The notes beneath the pieces were generated by a model. The model was given only the letters and a program-made list of their open reading frames with translations, was not told where the DNA came from and did no database searches. DNA of 64,000 nucleotides from Odiellus spinosus (lineage: Eukaryota; Arthropoda; Arachnida; Opiliones; Phalangiidae): NCBI GenBank assembly GCA_963920705.1, contig OY987232.1, positions 2,852,001 through 2,916,000 of the forward strand. The letters are read 5' to 3'. Below are positions 10,540 through 23,985 of the stretch, in pieces. Positions within the stretch are counted from its first letter, which is position 1, and every line of letters starts with the position of its first letter. The position numbers and the translations under genes are program-made.

Positions 10540-12640
10540 ATTTTTGAATCTATACTTGGGAAATTTGTGAATCTATACTTGGGAAATTTGTGAATCTATA
10601 CTTGGGAAATTTGTGGATCTATACTTGGGAAATTTGTGGATCTATACTTGGGAAATTTGTGAATCTATACTTGGGAAATTTGTGGATCTATACTTGGGAA
10701 ATTTGTGTATCTATACTTGGGAAATTTGTGAATCTATACTTGGAAAATTTGTGAATCTATACTTGGAAAATTTGTGAATCTATACTAGGAAAATTTGTGA
10801 ATCTATACTTGGAAAATTTGTGAATCTATACTTGGAAAATTTGTGAATCTATACTTGGGAAATTTGTGGATCTATACTTGGGAAATTTGTGGATCCATAC
10901 TTGGAAAATTTGTGAATCTATACTTGGGAAATTTGTGGATCTATACTTGGGAAATTTGTGGATCTATACTTGGGAAATTTTGTGGATCTATACTTGGGAA
11001 ATTTGTGGATCTATACTTGGGAAATTTGTGGATCTCTACTTGGAAAATTTGTGAATCTATACTTGGGAAATTTTTGAATCTATCCTTATGAAATTTAAGA
11101 ATCTATACTTGGGAAATTTGGGAATCTATGCTTGGGAAATTTGTGAATCTATACTTGGGAAAATTGTGAATCTATACTTGGGAAATTTGTGGATCTATAC
11201 TTGGAAAATTTGTGAATCTATACTTGGAAAATTTGTGAATCTGTACTTGGGAAATTTGTGAATTTATACATGGGAAATGTGCGCATCTATACTTGGGAAA
11301 TTTGTGGATCTATACTTGGGAAATTTGTGTAACTATACTTGGGAAATTTGTCTATCTATACTTGGGAAATTTGTGGATTTATACTTAGGGAATTTGTGAA
11401 TCTATACTTGGAAAATTTGTGAATCTATACTTGGAAAATTTGTGAATCTATACTTGGAAAATTTGTGAATATATACTAGGAAAATTTGTGAATCTATACT
11501 TGGAAAATTTTGAATCTATACTTGGAAAATTTTTGAATCTATACTTGGGAAATTTGTGAATCTATACTTGGGAAATTTGTGAATCTATACTTGGGAAATT
11601 TGTGGATCTATACTTGGGAAATTTGTGGATCTATACTTGGGAAATTTGTGAATCTATACTTGGGAAATTTGTGGATCTATACTTGGGAAATTTGTGTATC
11701 TATACTTGGGAAATTTGTGAATCTATACTTGGAAAATTTGTGAATCTATACTTGGAAAATTTGTGAATCTATACTAGGAAAATTTGTGAATCTATACTTG
11801 GAAAATTTGTGAATCTATACTTGGAAAATTTGTGAATCTATACTTGGGAAATTTGTGGATCTATACTTGGGAAATTTGTGGATCCATACTTGGAAAATTT
11901 GTGAATCTATACTTGGGAAATTTGTGGATCTATACTTGGGAAATTTGTGGATCTATACTTGGGAAATTTTGTGGATCTATACTTGGGAAATTTGTGGATC
12001 TATACTTGGGAAATTTGTGGATCTCTACTTGGAAAATTTGTGAATCTATACTTGGGAAATTTTTGAATCTATCCTTATGAAATTTAAGAATCTATACTTG
12101 GGAAATTTGGGAATCTATGCTTGGGAAATTTGTGAATCTATACTTGGGAAAATTGTGAATCTATACTTGGGAAATTTGTGGATCTATACTTGGAAAATTT
12201 GTGAATCTATACTTGGAAAATTTGTGAATCTGTACTTGGGAAATTTGTGAATTTATACATGGGAAATGTGCGCATCTATACTTGGGAAATTTGTGGATCT
12301 ATACTTGGGAAATTTGTGTAACTATACTTGGGAAATTTGTCTATCTATACTTGGGAAATTTGTGGATTTATACTTAGGGAATTTGTGAATCTATACTTGG
12401 AAAATTTGTGAATCTATACTTGGAAAATTTGTGAATCTATACTTGGAAAATTTGTGAATATATACTAGGAAAATTTGTGAATCTATACTTGGAAAATTTT
12501 GAATCTATACTTGGAAAATTTTTGAATCTATACTTGGGAAATTTGTGAATCTATACTTGGGAAATTTGTGAATCTATACTTGGGAAATTTGTGGATCTAT
12601 ACTTGGGAAATTTGTGGATCTATACTTGGGAAATTTGTGG
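10540..12640 (+). repeat. Two full copies of a 989-bp HOR (43 units)
   Basis: The joint AATTTTTGAATC recurs near 10541, 11530 and 12519. The rare GAATTTATACATGGG unit lies at 11262 and 12251. All are 989 bp apart, exactly 43 x 23. A third copy breaks off around 12640. The same pattern occurs earlier at an offset of 6,530 bp (4732 against 11262). Confidence 0.82.
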
Positions 12641-15482
12641 ATCTATACTTAGGGAATTTGTGAATCTATACTTGGGGAATTTGTGAATCTATACTTGGGA
12701 AATTTGTGAACCTATACTTGGAAAATTTGTGTATCTATACTTGGGAAATTTGTGAATCTATGCTTGGAAAATTTGTGAATCTATACTTGGAAAATTTGTG
12801 AATCTATACTTGGAAAATTTGTGAATCTATACTTGGAAAATTTGTGAATATATACTAGGAAAATTTTTGAATCTATATTTGGAAAATTTGTGAATCTATA
12901 TTTGGGAAATTTGTGAATCTATACTTGGGAAATTTGTGAGTCTATACTTGGGAAATTTGTGGATCTACACTTGGGAAATTTGTGGATCTATACTTGGGAA
13001 ATTTGTGGATCTATACTTGGGAAATTTGTGGATCTATACTTGGGAAATTTGTCGATCTATACTTGGGAAATTTGTGGATCTCTACTTGGAAAATTTGTGA
13101 ATCTATACTTGGAAAATTTGTGAATCTATCCTTATGAAATTTGTGAATCTATACTTGGTAAATTTGTGAATGTATACTTGGGAAATTTGTGAAATTATAT
13201 TTGGAAAATTTGTGAATCTATATTTGGGAAATTTGTGAATCTATACTTGGGAAATTTGTGTATCTATACTTGGGAAATTTGTGGATCTATACTTGGGAAA
13301 TTTGTGGATCTATACTTGGAAAATTTGTGGATCTATACTTAGGGAATTTTTGAATTTATACTTGGAAAATTTGTGCATCTATACTTGGGAAATTTGTGCA
13401 TCTATACTTGGGAAATTTGTGTATCTATACTTGGGAAATTTGTGGATCTATACTTGGGAAATTTGTGGATTTATACTTAGGGAATTTGTGAATCTATACT
13501 TGGAAAATTTGTGAATCTATACTTGGAAAATTTGTGAATCTATACTTGGAAAATTTGTGAATCTATACTTGGAAAATTTGTGAATCTATACTTGGGAAAT
13601 TTGTGAATCTATACTTGGGAAATTTGTGGATCTATACTTGGGAAATTTGTGTATCTATACTTGGAAAATTTGTGAATTTATACTTAGGGAATTTGTGAAT
13701 CTATACTTGGTAAATTTGTGAATCTATACTTGGGAAATTTGTGAATCTATATTTGGAAAATTTGTGAATCTATACTTGGGAAATTTGTGAATCTATATTT
13801 GGGAAATTTGTGAATCTATACTTGGGAAATTTGTGGATCTACACTTGGGAAATTTGTGGATCTATACTTGGGAAATTTGTGGATCTATACTTGGGAAATT
13901 TGTGGATCTATACTTGGGAAATTTGTCGATCTATACTTGGGAAATTTGTGGATCTCTACTTGGAAAATTTGTGAATCTATACTTGGAAAATTTGTGAATC
14001 TATCCTTATGAAATTTGTGAATCTATACTTGGGAAATTTATGAGTCTATACTTGGTAAATTTGTGAATGTATACTTGGGAAATTTGTGAAATTATATTTG
14101 GAAAATTTGTGAATCTATATTTGGGAAATTTGTGAATCTATACTTGGGAAATTTGTGTATCTATACTTGGGAAATTTGTGGATCTATACTTGGGAAATTT
14201 GTGGATCTATACTTGGAAAATTTGTGGATCTATACTTAGGGAATTTTTGAATTTATACTTGGAAAATTTGTGCATCTATACTTGGGAAATTTGTGCATCT
14301 ATACTTGGGAAATTTGTGTATCTATACTTGGGAAATTTGTGGATCTATACTTGGGAAATTTGTGGATTTATACTTAGGGAATTTGTGAATCTATACTTGG
14401 AAAATTTGTGAATCTATACTTGGAAAATTTGTGAATCTATACTTGGAAAATTTGTGAATCTATACTTGGAAAATTTGTGAATCTATACTTGGGAAATTTG
14501 TGAATCTATACTTGGGAAATTTGTGGATCTATACTTGGGAAATTTGTGAATCTATACTTGGGGAATTTGTGAATCTATACTTGGGAAATTTGTGAACCTA
14601 TACTTGGAAAATTTGTGTATCTATACTTGGGAAATTTGTGAATCTATACTTGGAAAATTTGTGAATCTATACTTGGAAAATTTGTGAATCTATACTTGGA
14701 AAATTTGTGAATCTATACTTGGAAAATTTGTGAATATATACTAGGAAAATTTTTGAATCTATATTTGGAAAATTTGTGAATCTATATTTGGGAAATTTGT
14801 GAATCTATACTTGGGAAATTTGTGAGTCTATACTTGGGAAATTTGTGGATCTACACTTGGGAAATTTGTGGATCTATACTTGGGAAATTTGTGGATCTAT
14901 ACTTGGGAAATTTGTGGATCTATACTTGGGAAATTTGTCGATCTATACTTGGGAAATTTGTGGATCTCTACTTGGAAAATTTGTGAATCTATACTTGGAA
15001 AATTTGTGAATCTATCCTTATGAAATTTGTGAATCTATACTTGGGAAATTTATGAGTCTATACTTGGTAAATTTGTGAATGTATACTTGGGAAATTTGTG
15101 AAATTATATTTGGAAAATTTGTGAATCTATATTTGGGAAATTTGTGAATCTATACTTGGGAAATTTGTGTATCTATACTTGGGAAATTTGTGGATCTATA
15201 CTTGGGAAATTTGTGGATCTATACTTGGAAAATTTGTGGATCTATACTTAGGGAATTTTTGAATTTATACTTGGAAAATTTGTGCATCTATACTTGGGAA
15301 ATTTGTGCATCTATACTTGGGAAATTTGTGTATCTATACTTGGGAAATTTGTGGATCTATACTTGGGAAATTTGTGGATTTATACTTAGGGAATTTGTGA
15401 ATCTATACTTGGAAAATTTGTGAATCTATACTTGGAAAATTTGTGAATCTATACTTGGAAAATTTGTGAATCTATACTTGGA
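12641..15482 (+). repeat. Three successive HOR copies of about 0.87-1.0 kb
   Basis: The GGATCTACAC landmark lies at 12961, 13835 and 14847 (874 and 1,012 bp apart, 38 and 44 units). The stretch beginning at 13281 recurs at 14178 and 15190. Content matches the 4851-7247 zone (5442 to 12961 is 7,519 bp), so this is a re-amplified descendant of that zone. Confidence 0.78.
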
Positions 15483-16335
15483 AAAATTGTGAATCTATAC
15501 TTGGGAAATTTGTGAATCTATACTTGGGAAATTTGTGGATCTATACTTGGGAAATTTGTGTATCTATACTTGGAAAATTTGTGAATTTATACTTAGGGAA
15601 TTTGTGAATCTATACTTGGTAAATTTGTGAATCTATACTTGGGAAATTTGTGAATCTATATTTGGAAAATTTGTGAATCTATACTTGGGAAATTTGTGAA
15701 TCTATATTTGGGAAATTTGTGAATCTATACTTGGGAAATTTGTGGATCTATACTTGGGAAATTTGTGGATCTATACTTAGGGAATTTGTGAATCTATACT
15801 TGGGGAATTTGTGAATCTATACTTGGGAAATTTGTGAATCTGTACTTGGGAAATTTGTGAATTTATACTTGGGAAATTTGTGCATCTATACTTGGGAAAT
15901 TGTTGGATCTATACTTGGGAAATTGTTGGATCTATACTTGGGAAATTGGTGGATCTGTACTTGGGAAATTGGTGGATCTATACTTGGGAAATTGTTGGAT
16001 GTAAACTTGGGAAATTGTTGGATGTATACTTGGGAAATTTGTGAATCCATACTTGGGAAATTTGTGAATCTATACTTGGGAAATTTGTGGATCTATATTT
16101 GGGAAATTTGTGGATCTATACTTGGGAAATTTGTGGATCTATGCTTGGGAAATTTGTGCATCTATACTTGGGAAATTTGTGGATCTATACTTGGGAAATT
16201 TGTGGATCTATACTTGGGAAATTTGTGGATCTATACTTAGGGAATTTGTGAATCTATACTTGGGGAATTTGTGAATATATACTTGGGAAATTTGTGAATC
16301 TATACTTTGGAAATTTGTGAATTTATACTTAGGAA
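15483..16335 (+). repeat. Second copy of the GTTGGATC sub-block (8,235-bp offset)
   Basis: Repeats 7248-8100 nearly base for base, including the cluster of AAATTGTTGG and AAATTGGTGG units at about 15898-16035. The copy is slightly shorter on its right side. Together with the preceding zone it shows that a segment of several kilobases was duplicated as a block. Confidence 0.8.
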
Positions 16336-17760
16336 ATTTGTGCATCTATACTTGGGAAATTTGTGGATCTATACTTGGGAAATTTGTGGATCTATACTTG
16401 GGAAATTTGTAGATCTCTACTTGGAAAATTTGTGAATCTATACTTGGAAAATTTGTGACTCTATCCTTATGAAATTTGTGGATCTATACTTGGGAAATTT
16501 GTGGATCAATACTTGGGAAATTTGTGGATCTATACTTGGGAAATTTTGTGGATCTATACTTGGGAAATTTGTGGATCTCTACTTGGAAAATTTGTGAATC
16601 TATACTTGGAAAATTTGTGAATCTATCCTTATGAAATTTGTGAATCTATACTTGGGAAATTTATGAGTCTATACTTGGTAAATTTGTGAATCTATACTTA
16701 CGAAATTTGTGAATCTATATTTTGAAAATTTGTGAATCTATATTTGGGAAATTTGTGAATCTATACTTGGGAAATTTGTGAATCTATACTTGGGAAATTT
16801 GTGGATCTATACTTGGGAAATTTGTGGATCTATACTTGGGAAATTTGTGGATCTATACTTGGGAAATTTGTGGATCTATACTTGGGAAATTTGTGGATCT
16901 ATACTTGGGAAATTTTGTGGATCTATACTTGGGAAATTTGTGGATCTATACTTGGGAAATTTGTGGATCTATACTTGGGAAATTTGTGGATCTATACTTG
17001 GGAAATTTGATTATCTATACTTGGGAAATTTGTCTATCTATACTTGAGAAATTTGTGGATCTATACTTGGGAAATTTTGTGGATCTATACCTGGGAAATT
17101 TGTGGATCTATACTTGGGAAATTTGTGGATCTCTACTTGGAAAATTTGTGAATCTATACTTGGAAAATTTGTGAATCTATCCTTATGAAATTTGTGAATC
17201 TATACTTGGGAAATTTGTGAATCTATACTTGGGAAATTTGTGGATCTATACTTGGGAAATTTGTGGATCTATACTTGGGAAATTTGTGGATCTATACTTG
17301 GGAAATTTGTGGATATATACTTGGGAAATTTGTGCATCTATACTTGGGAAATTTGTGGATCTATACTTGGGAAATTTGTGGATCTATACTTGGGAAATTT
17401 GTGGATCTATACTTGGGAAATTTGTGGATCTATACTTGGGAAATTTGTGGATCTATACTTAGGGAATTTGTGAATCTATACTTGGGGAATTTGTGAATCT
17501 ATACTTGGGAAATTTGTGAATCTATACTTGGGAAATTTGTGAATTTATACTTAGGAAATTTGTGCATCTATACTTGGGAAATTTGTGGATCTATACTTGG
17601 GAAATTTGTGGATCTATACTTGGGAAATTTGTGGACCTCTACTTGGAAAATTTGTGAATCTATACTTGGAAAATTTGTGAATCTATCCTTATGAAATTTG
17701 TGAATCTATACTTGGGAAATTTATGAGTCTATACTTGGTAAATTTGTGAATCTATACTTG
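16336..17760 (+). repeat. Transitional zone rich in plain GTGG/GGGAAA units
   Basis: Long runs of the plain GTGGATC form at 16800-17000 and 17220-17460 leave all three forward frames open over the same bases. The CTTACGAAATTT variant, absent to the left, first appears near 16697. TTTGATTATC first appears near 17007. This marks the shift from the left family of HORs to the next. Confidence 0.7.
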
Positions 17761-20700
17761 GGAAATTTGTGAATCTATATTTGGAAAATTTGTGAATCTA
17801 TATTTGGGAAATTTGTGAATCTATACTTGGGAAATTTGTGAATCTATATTTGGGAAATTTGTGGATCTATACTTGGGAAATTTGTGGATCTATACTTGGG
17901 AAATTTGTGGATCTATACTTGGGAAATTTGTGGATAAATACTTGGGAAATTTGTGGATCTATACTTGGGAAATTTGTGGATCTATACTTGGGAAATTTTT
18001 GGATCTCTACTTGGAAAATTTGTGAATCTATACTTGGAAAATTTGTGAATCTATCCTTATGAAATTTGTGAATCTATACTTGGGAAATTTATGAGTCTAT
18101 ACTTGGTAAATTTGTGAATCTATACTTACGAAATTTGTGAATCTATATTTGGAAAATTTGTAAATCTATATTTGGGAAATTTGTGAATCTATACTTGGGA
18201 AATTTGTGAATCTATACTTGGGAAATTTGTGGATCTATCCTTGGGAAATTTGTGGATCTATCCTTGGGAAATTTGTGGATCTATACTTTTGAAATTTGTG
18301 GATCTATACTTGGGAAATTTGTGGATCTATACTTGGGAAATTTTGTGGATCTATGCTTGGGAAATTTGTGGATCTATACTTGGGAAATTTGTGGATCTAT
18401 ACTTAGGGAATTTTTGAATTTATACTTGGGAAATTTGTGCATCTATACTTGGGAAATTTGTGGATCTATACTTGGGAAATTTGTGTATCTATACTTGGGA
18501 AATTTGTGGATCTATACTTGGGAAATTTGTGGATTTATACTTAGGGAATTTGTGAATCTATACTTGGAAAATTTGTGAATCTATACTTGGAAAATTTGTG
18601 AATCTATACTTGGAAAATTTGTGAATCTATACTTGGAAAATTTGTGAATCTATACTTGGAAAATTTGTGAATCTATACTTGGAAAATTTGTGGATCTATA
18701 CTTGGGAAATTTGTGGATCTATACTTGGGAAATTTGTGGATCTATACTTGGGAAATTTGTGGATCTCTACTTGGAAAATTTGTGAATCTATACTTATGAA
18801 ATATGTGAATCTATACTTGGGAAATTTGTGAATCTATACTTGGGAAATTTGTGGATCTATACTTGGGAAATTTGTGCATCTATACTTGGGAAATTTGTGG
18901 ATCTATACTTGGGAAATTTGTGGATCAATACTTGGGAAATTTGTGGATCTATACTTGGGAAATTTTGTGGATCTATACTTGGGAAATTTGTGGATCTATA
19001 CTTGGGAAATTTTTGGATCTCTACTTGGAAAATTTGTGAATCTATACTTGGAAAATTTGTGAATCTATCCTTATGAAATTTGTGAATCTATACTTACGAA
19101 ATTTGTGAATCTATATTTGGAAAATTTGTAAATCTATATTTGGGAAATTCGTGAATCTATACTTGGGAAATTTGTGAATCTATACTTGGGAAATTTGTGG
19201 ATCTCTACTTGGAAAATTTGTGAATCTATACTTATGAAATATGTGAATCTATACTTGGGAAATTTGTGAATCTATACTTGGGAAATTTGTGGATCTATAC
19301 TTGGGAAATTTGTGCATCTATACTTGGGAAATTTGTGGATCTATACTTGGGAAATTTGTGGATCTATACTTGGGAAATTTGTGGATCTATACTTGGGAAA
19401 TTTGTGGATCTATACTTGGGAAATTTGTGGATCTATACTTAGGGAATTTGTGAATCTATACTTGGGGAATTTGTGAATCTATACTTGGGAAATTTGTGAA
19501 TCTATACTTGGGAAATTTGTGAATTTATACTTAGGAAATTTGTGCATCTATACTTGGGAAATTTGTGGATCTATACTTGGGAAATTTGTGGATCTATACT
19601 TGGGAAATTTGTGGACCTCTACTTGGAAAATTTGTGAATCTATACTTGGAAAATTTGTGAATCTATCCTTATGAAATTTGTGAATCTATACTTGGGAAAT
19701 TTATGAGTCTATACTTGGTAAATTTGTGAATCTATACTTGGGAAATTTGTGAATCTATATTTGGGAAATTTGTGGATCTATACTTGGGAAATTTGTGGAT
19801 CTATACTTGGGAAATTTGTGGATCTATACTTGGGAAATTTGTGGATCAATACTTGGGAAATTTGTGGATCTATACTTGGGAAATTTTGTGGATCTATACT
19901 TGGGAAATTTGTGGATCTATACTTGGGAAATTTTTGGATCTCTACTTGGAAAATTTGTGAATCTATACTTGGAAAATTTGTGAATCTATACTTATGAAAT
20001 TTGTGAATCTATACTTGGGAAATTTATGAGTCTATACTTGGTAAATTTGTGAATCTATACTTACGAAATTTGTGAATCTATATTTGGAAAATTTGTAAAT
20101 CTATATTTGGGAAATTTGTGAATCTATACTTGGGAAATTTGTGAATCTATACTTGGGAAATTTGTGGATCTATCCTTGGGAAATTTGTGGATCTATCCTT
20201 GGGAAATTTGTGGATCTATACTTTTGAAATTTGTGGATCTATACTTGGGAAATTTGTGGATCTATACTTGGGAAATTTTGTGGATCTATACTTGGGAAAT
20301 TTGTGGATCTATACTTGGGAAATTTGTGGATCTATACTTAGGGAATTTTTGAATTTATACTTGGGAAATTTGTGCATCTATACTTGGGAAATTTGTGGAT
20401 CTATACTTGGGAAATTTGTGTATCTATACTTGGGAAATTTGTGGATCTATACTTGGGAAATTTGTGGATTTATACTTAGTGAATTTGTGAATCTATACTT
20501 GGAAAATTTGTGAATCTATACTTGGAAAATTTGTGAATCTATACTTGGAAAATTTGTGAATCTATACTTGGAAAATTTGTGAATCTATACTTGGAAAATT
20601 TGTGAATCTATACTTGGAAAATTTGTGGATCTATACTTGGGAAATTTGTGGATCTATACTTGGGAAATTTGTGGATCTATACTTGGTAAATTTGTGAATC

Positions 20701-20823
20701 TATACTTGGGAAATTTGTGAATCTATATTTGGAAAATTTGTGAATCTATATTTGGGAAATTTGTGAATCTATACTTGGGAAATTTGTGAATCTATATTTG
20801 GGAAATTTGTGAATCTATACTTG
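17761..20823 (+). repeat. First copy of a 3,063-bp duplicated block
   Basis: 17838-19076 and beyond matches 20901-22139 at an offset of 3,063 bp. It carries the new marker set of paired CTATCCTTGGG units followed by CTTTTGAAATTT (about 18232-18295, and again near 20167-20230). The sub-block 19749-20513 reappears 4,237 bp to the right at 23986-24750, so the copies interleave. Confidence 0.78.
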
Positions 20824-23800
20824 GGAAATTTGTGAATCTATATTTGGAAAATTTGTGAATCTATATTTGGGAAATTTGTGAATCTATACTTGGGAAATTT
20901 GTGAATCTATATTTGGGAAATTTGTGGATCTATACTTGGGAAATTTGTGGATCTATACTTGGGAAATTTGTGGATCTATACTTGGGAAATTTGTGGATAA
21001 ATACTTGGGAAATTTGTGGATCTATACTTGGGAAATTTGTGGATCTATACTTGGGAAATTTTTGGATCTCTACTTGGAAAATTTGTGAATCTATACTTGG
21101 AAAATTTGTGAATCTATCCTTATGAAATTTGTGAATCTATACTTGGGAAATTTATGAGTCTATACTTGGTAAATTTGTGAATCTATACTTACGAAATTTG
21201 TGAATCTATATTTGGAAAATTTGTAAATCTATATTTGGGAAATTTGTGAATCTATACTTGGGAAATTTGTGAATCTATACTTGGGAAATTTGTGGATCTA
21301 TCCTTGGGAAATTTGTGGATCTATCCTTGGGAAATTTGTGGATCTATACTTTTGAAATTTGTGGATCTATACTTGGGAAATTTGTGGATCTATACTTGGG
21401 AAATTTTGTGGATCTATGCTTGGGAAATTTGTGGATCTATACTTGGGAAATTTGTGGATCTATACTTAGGGAATTTTTGAATTTATACTTGGGAAATTTG
21501 TGCATCTATACTTGGGAAATTTGTGGATCTATACTTGGGAAATTTGTGTATCTATACTTGGGAAATTTGTGGATCTATACTTGGGAAATTTGTGGATTTA
21601 TACTTAGGGAATTTGTGAATCTATACTTGGAAAATTTGTGAATCTATACTTGGAAAATTTGTGAATCTATACTTGGAAAATTTGTGAATCTATACTTGGA
21701 AAATTTGTGAATCTATACTTGGAAAATTTGTGAATCTATACTTGGAAAATTTGTGGATCTATACTTGGGAAATTTGTGGATCTATACTTGGGAAATTTGT
21801 GGATCTATACTTGGGAAATTTGTGGATCTCTACTTGGAAAATTTGTGAATCTATACTTATGAAATATGTGAATCTATACTTGGGAAATTTGTGAATCTAT
21901 ACTTGGGAAATTTGTGGATCTATACTTGGGAAATTTGTGCATCTATACTTGGGAAATTTGTGGATCTATACTTGGGAAATTTGTGGATCAATACTTGGGA
22001 AATTTGTGGATCTATACTTGGGAAATTTTGTGGATCTATACTTGGGAAATTTGTGGATCTATACTTGGGAAATTTTTGGATCTCTACTTGGAAAATTTGT
22101 GAATCTATACTTGGAAAATTTGTGAATCTATCCTTATGAAATTTGTGAATCTATACTTGGGAAATTTATGAGTCTATACTTGGTAAATTTGTGAATCTAT
22201 ACTTACGAAATTTGTGAATCTATATTTGGAAAATTTGTAAATCTATATTTGGGAAATTCGTGAATCTATACTTGGGAAATTTGTGAATCTATACTTGGGA
22301 AATTTGTGGATCTCTACTTGGAAAATTTGTGAATCTATACTTATGAAATATGTGAATCTATACTTGGGAAATTTGTGAATCTATACTTGGGAAATTTGTG
22401 GATCTATACTTGGGAAATTTGTGCATCTATACTTGGGAAATTTGTGGATCTATACTTGGGAAATTTGTGGATCTATACTTGGGAAATTTGTGGATCTATA
22501 CTTGGGAAATTTGTGGATCTATACTTGGGAAATTTGTGGATCTATGCTTGGGAAATTTGTGGATCTATACTTGGGAAATTTGTGGATCTATACTTAGGGA
22601 ATTTTTGAATTTATACTTGGGAAATTTGTGCATCTATACTTGGGAAATTTGTGGATCTATACTTGGGAAATTTGTGTATCTATACTTGGGAAATTTGTGG
22701 ATCTATACTTGGGAAATTTGTGGATTTATACTTAGGGAATTTGTGAATCTATACTTGGAAAATTTGTGAATCTATACTTGGAAAATTTGTGAATCTATAC
22801 TTGGAAAATTTGTGAATCTATACTTGGAAAATTTGTGAATCTATACTTGGAAAATTTGTGAATCTATACTTGGAAAATTTGTGGATCTATACTTGGGAAA
22901 TTTGTGGATCTATACTTGGGAAATTTGTGGATCTATACTTGGGAAATTTGTGGATCTCTACTTGGAAAATTTGTGAATCTATACTTATGAAATATGTGAA
23001 TCTATACTTGGGAAATTTGTGAATCTATACTTGGGAAATTTGTGGATCTATACTTGGGAAATTTGTGCATCTATACTTGGGAAATTTGTGGATCTATACT
23101 TGGGAAATTTGTGGATCAATACTTGGGAAATTTGTGGATCTATACTTGGGAAATTTTGTGGATCTATACTTGGGAAATTTGTGGATCTATACTTGGGAAA
23201 TTTTTGGATCTCTACTTGGAAAATTTGTGAATCTATACTTGGAAAATTTGTGAATCTATCCTTATGAAATTTGTGAATCTATACTTGGGAAATTTATGAG
23301 TCTATACTTGGTAAATTTGTGAATCTATACTTACGAAATTTGTGAATCTATATTTGGAAAATTTGTAAATCTATATTTGGGAAATTCGTGAATCTATACT
23401 TGGGAAATTTGTGAATCTATACTTGGGAAATTTGTGGATCTCTACTTGGAAAATTTGTGAATCTATACTTATGAAATATGTGAATCTATACTTGGGAAAT
23501 TTGTGAATCTATACTTGGGAAATTTGTGGATCTATACTTGGGAAATTTGTGCATCTATACTTGGGAAATTTGTGGATCTATACTTGGGAAATTTGTGGAT
23601 CTATACTTGGGAAATTTGTGGATCTATACTTGGGAAATTTGTGGATCTATACTTGGGAAATTTGTGGATCTATACTTAGGGAATTTGTGAATCTATACTT
23701 GGGGAATTTGTGAATCTATACTTGGGAAATTTGTGAATCTATACTTGGGAAATTTGTGAATTTATACTTAGGAAATTTGTGCATCTATACTTGGGAAATT

Positions 23801-23985
23801 TGTGGATCTATACTTGGGAAATTTGTGGATCTATACTTGGGAAATTTGTGGACCTCTACTTGGAAAATTTGTGAATCTATACTTGGAAAATTTGTGAATC
23901 TATCCTTATGAAATTTGTGAATCTATACTTGGGAAATTTATGAGTCTATACTTGGTAAATTTGTGAATCTATACTTGGGAAATTT
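20824..23985 (+). repeat. Second copy of the 3,063-bp block with an internal 1,128-bp repeat
   Basis: The left part repeats 17761 onward. Within it, 21891-22139 recurs at 23019-23267, an offset of 1,128 bp. Around 22398-22608 the paired CTATCC units and the CTTTTGAAATTT unit expected in this register are missing and are replaced by plain GTGG units, as if two HORs were joined by deletion. Confidence 0.75.
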
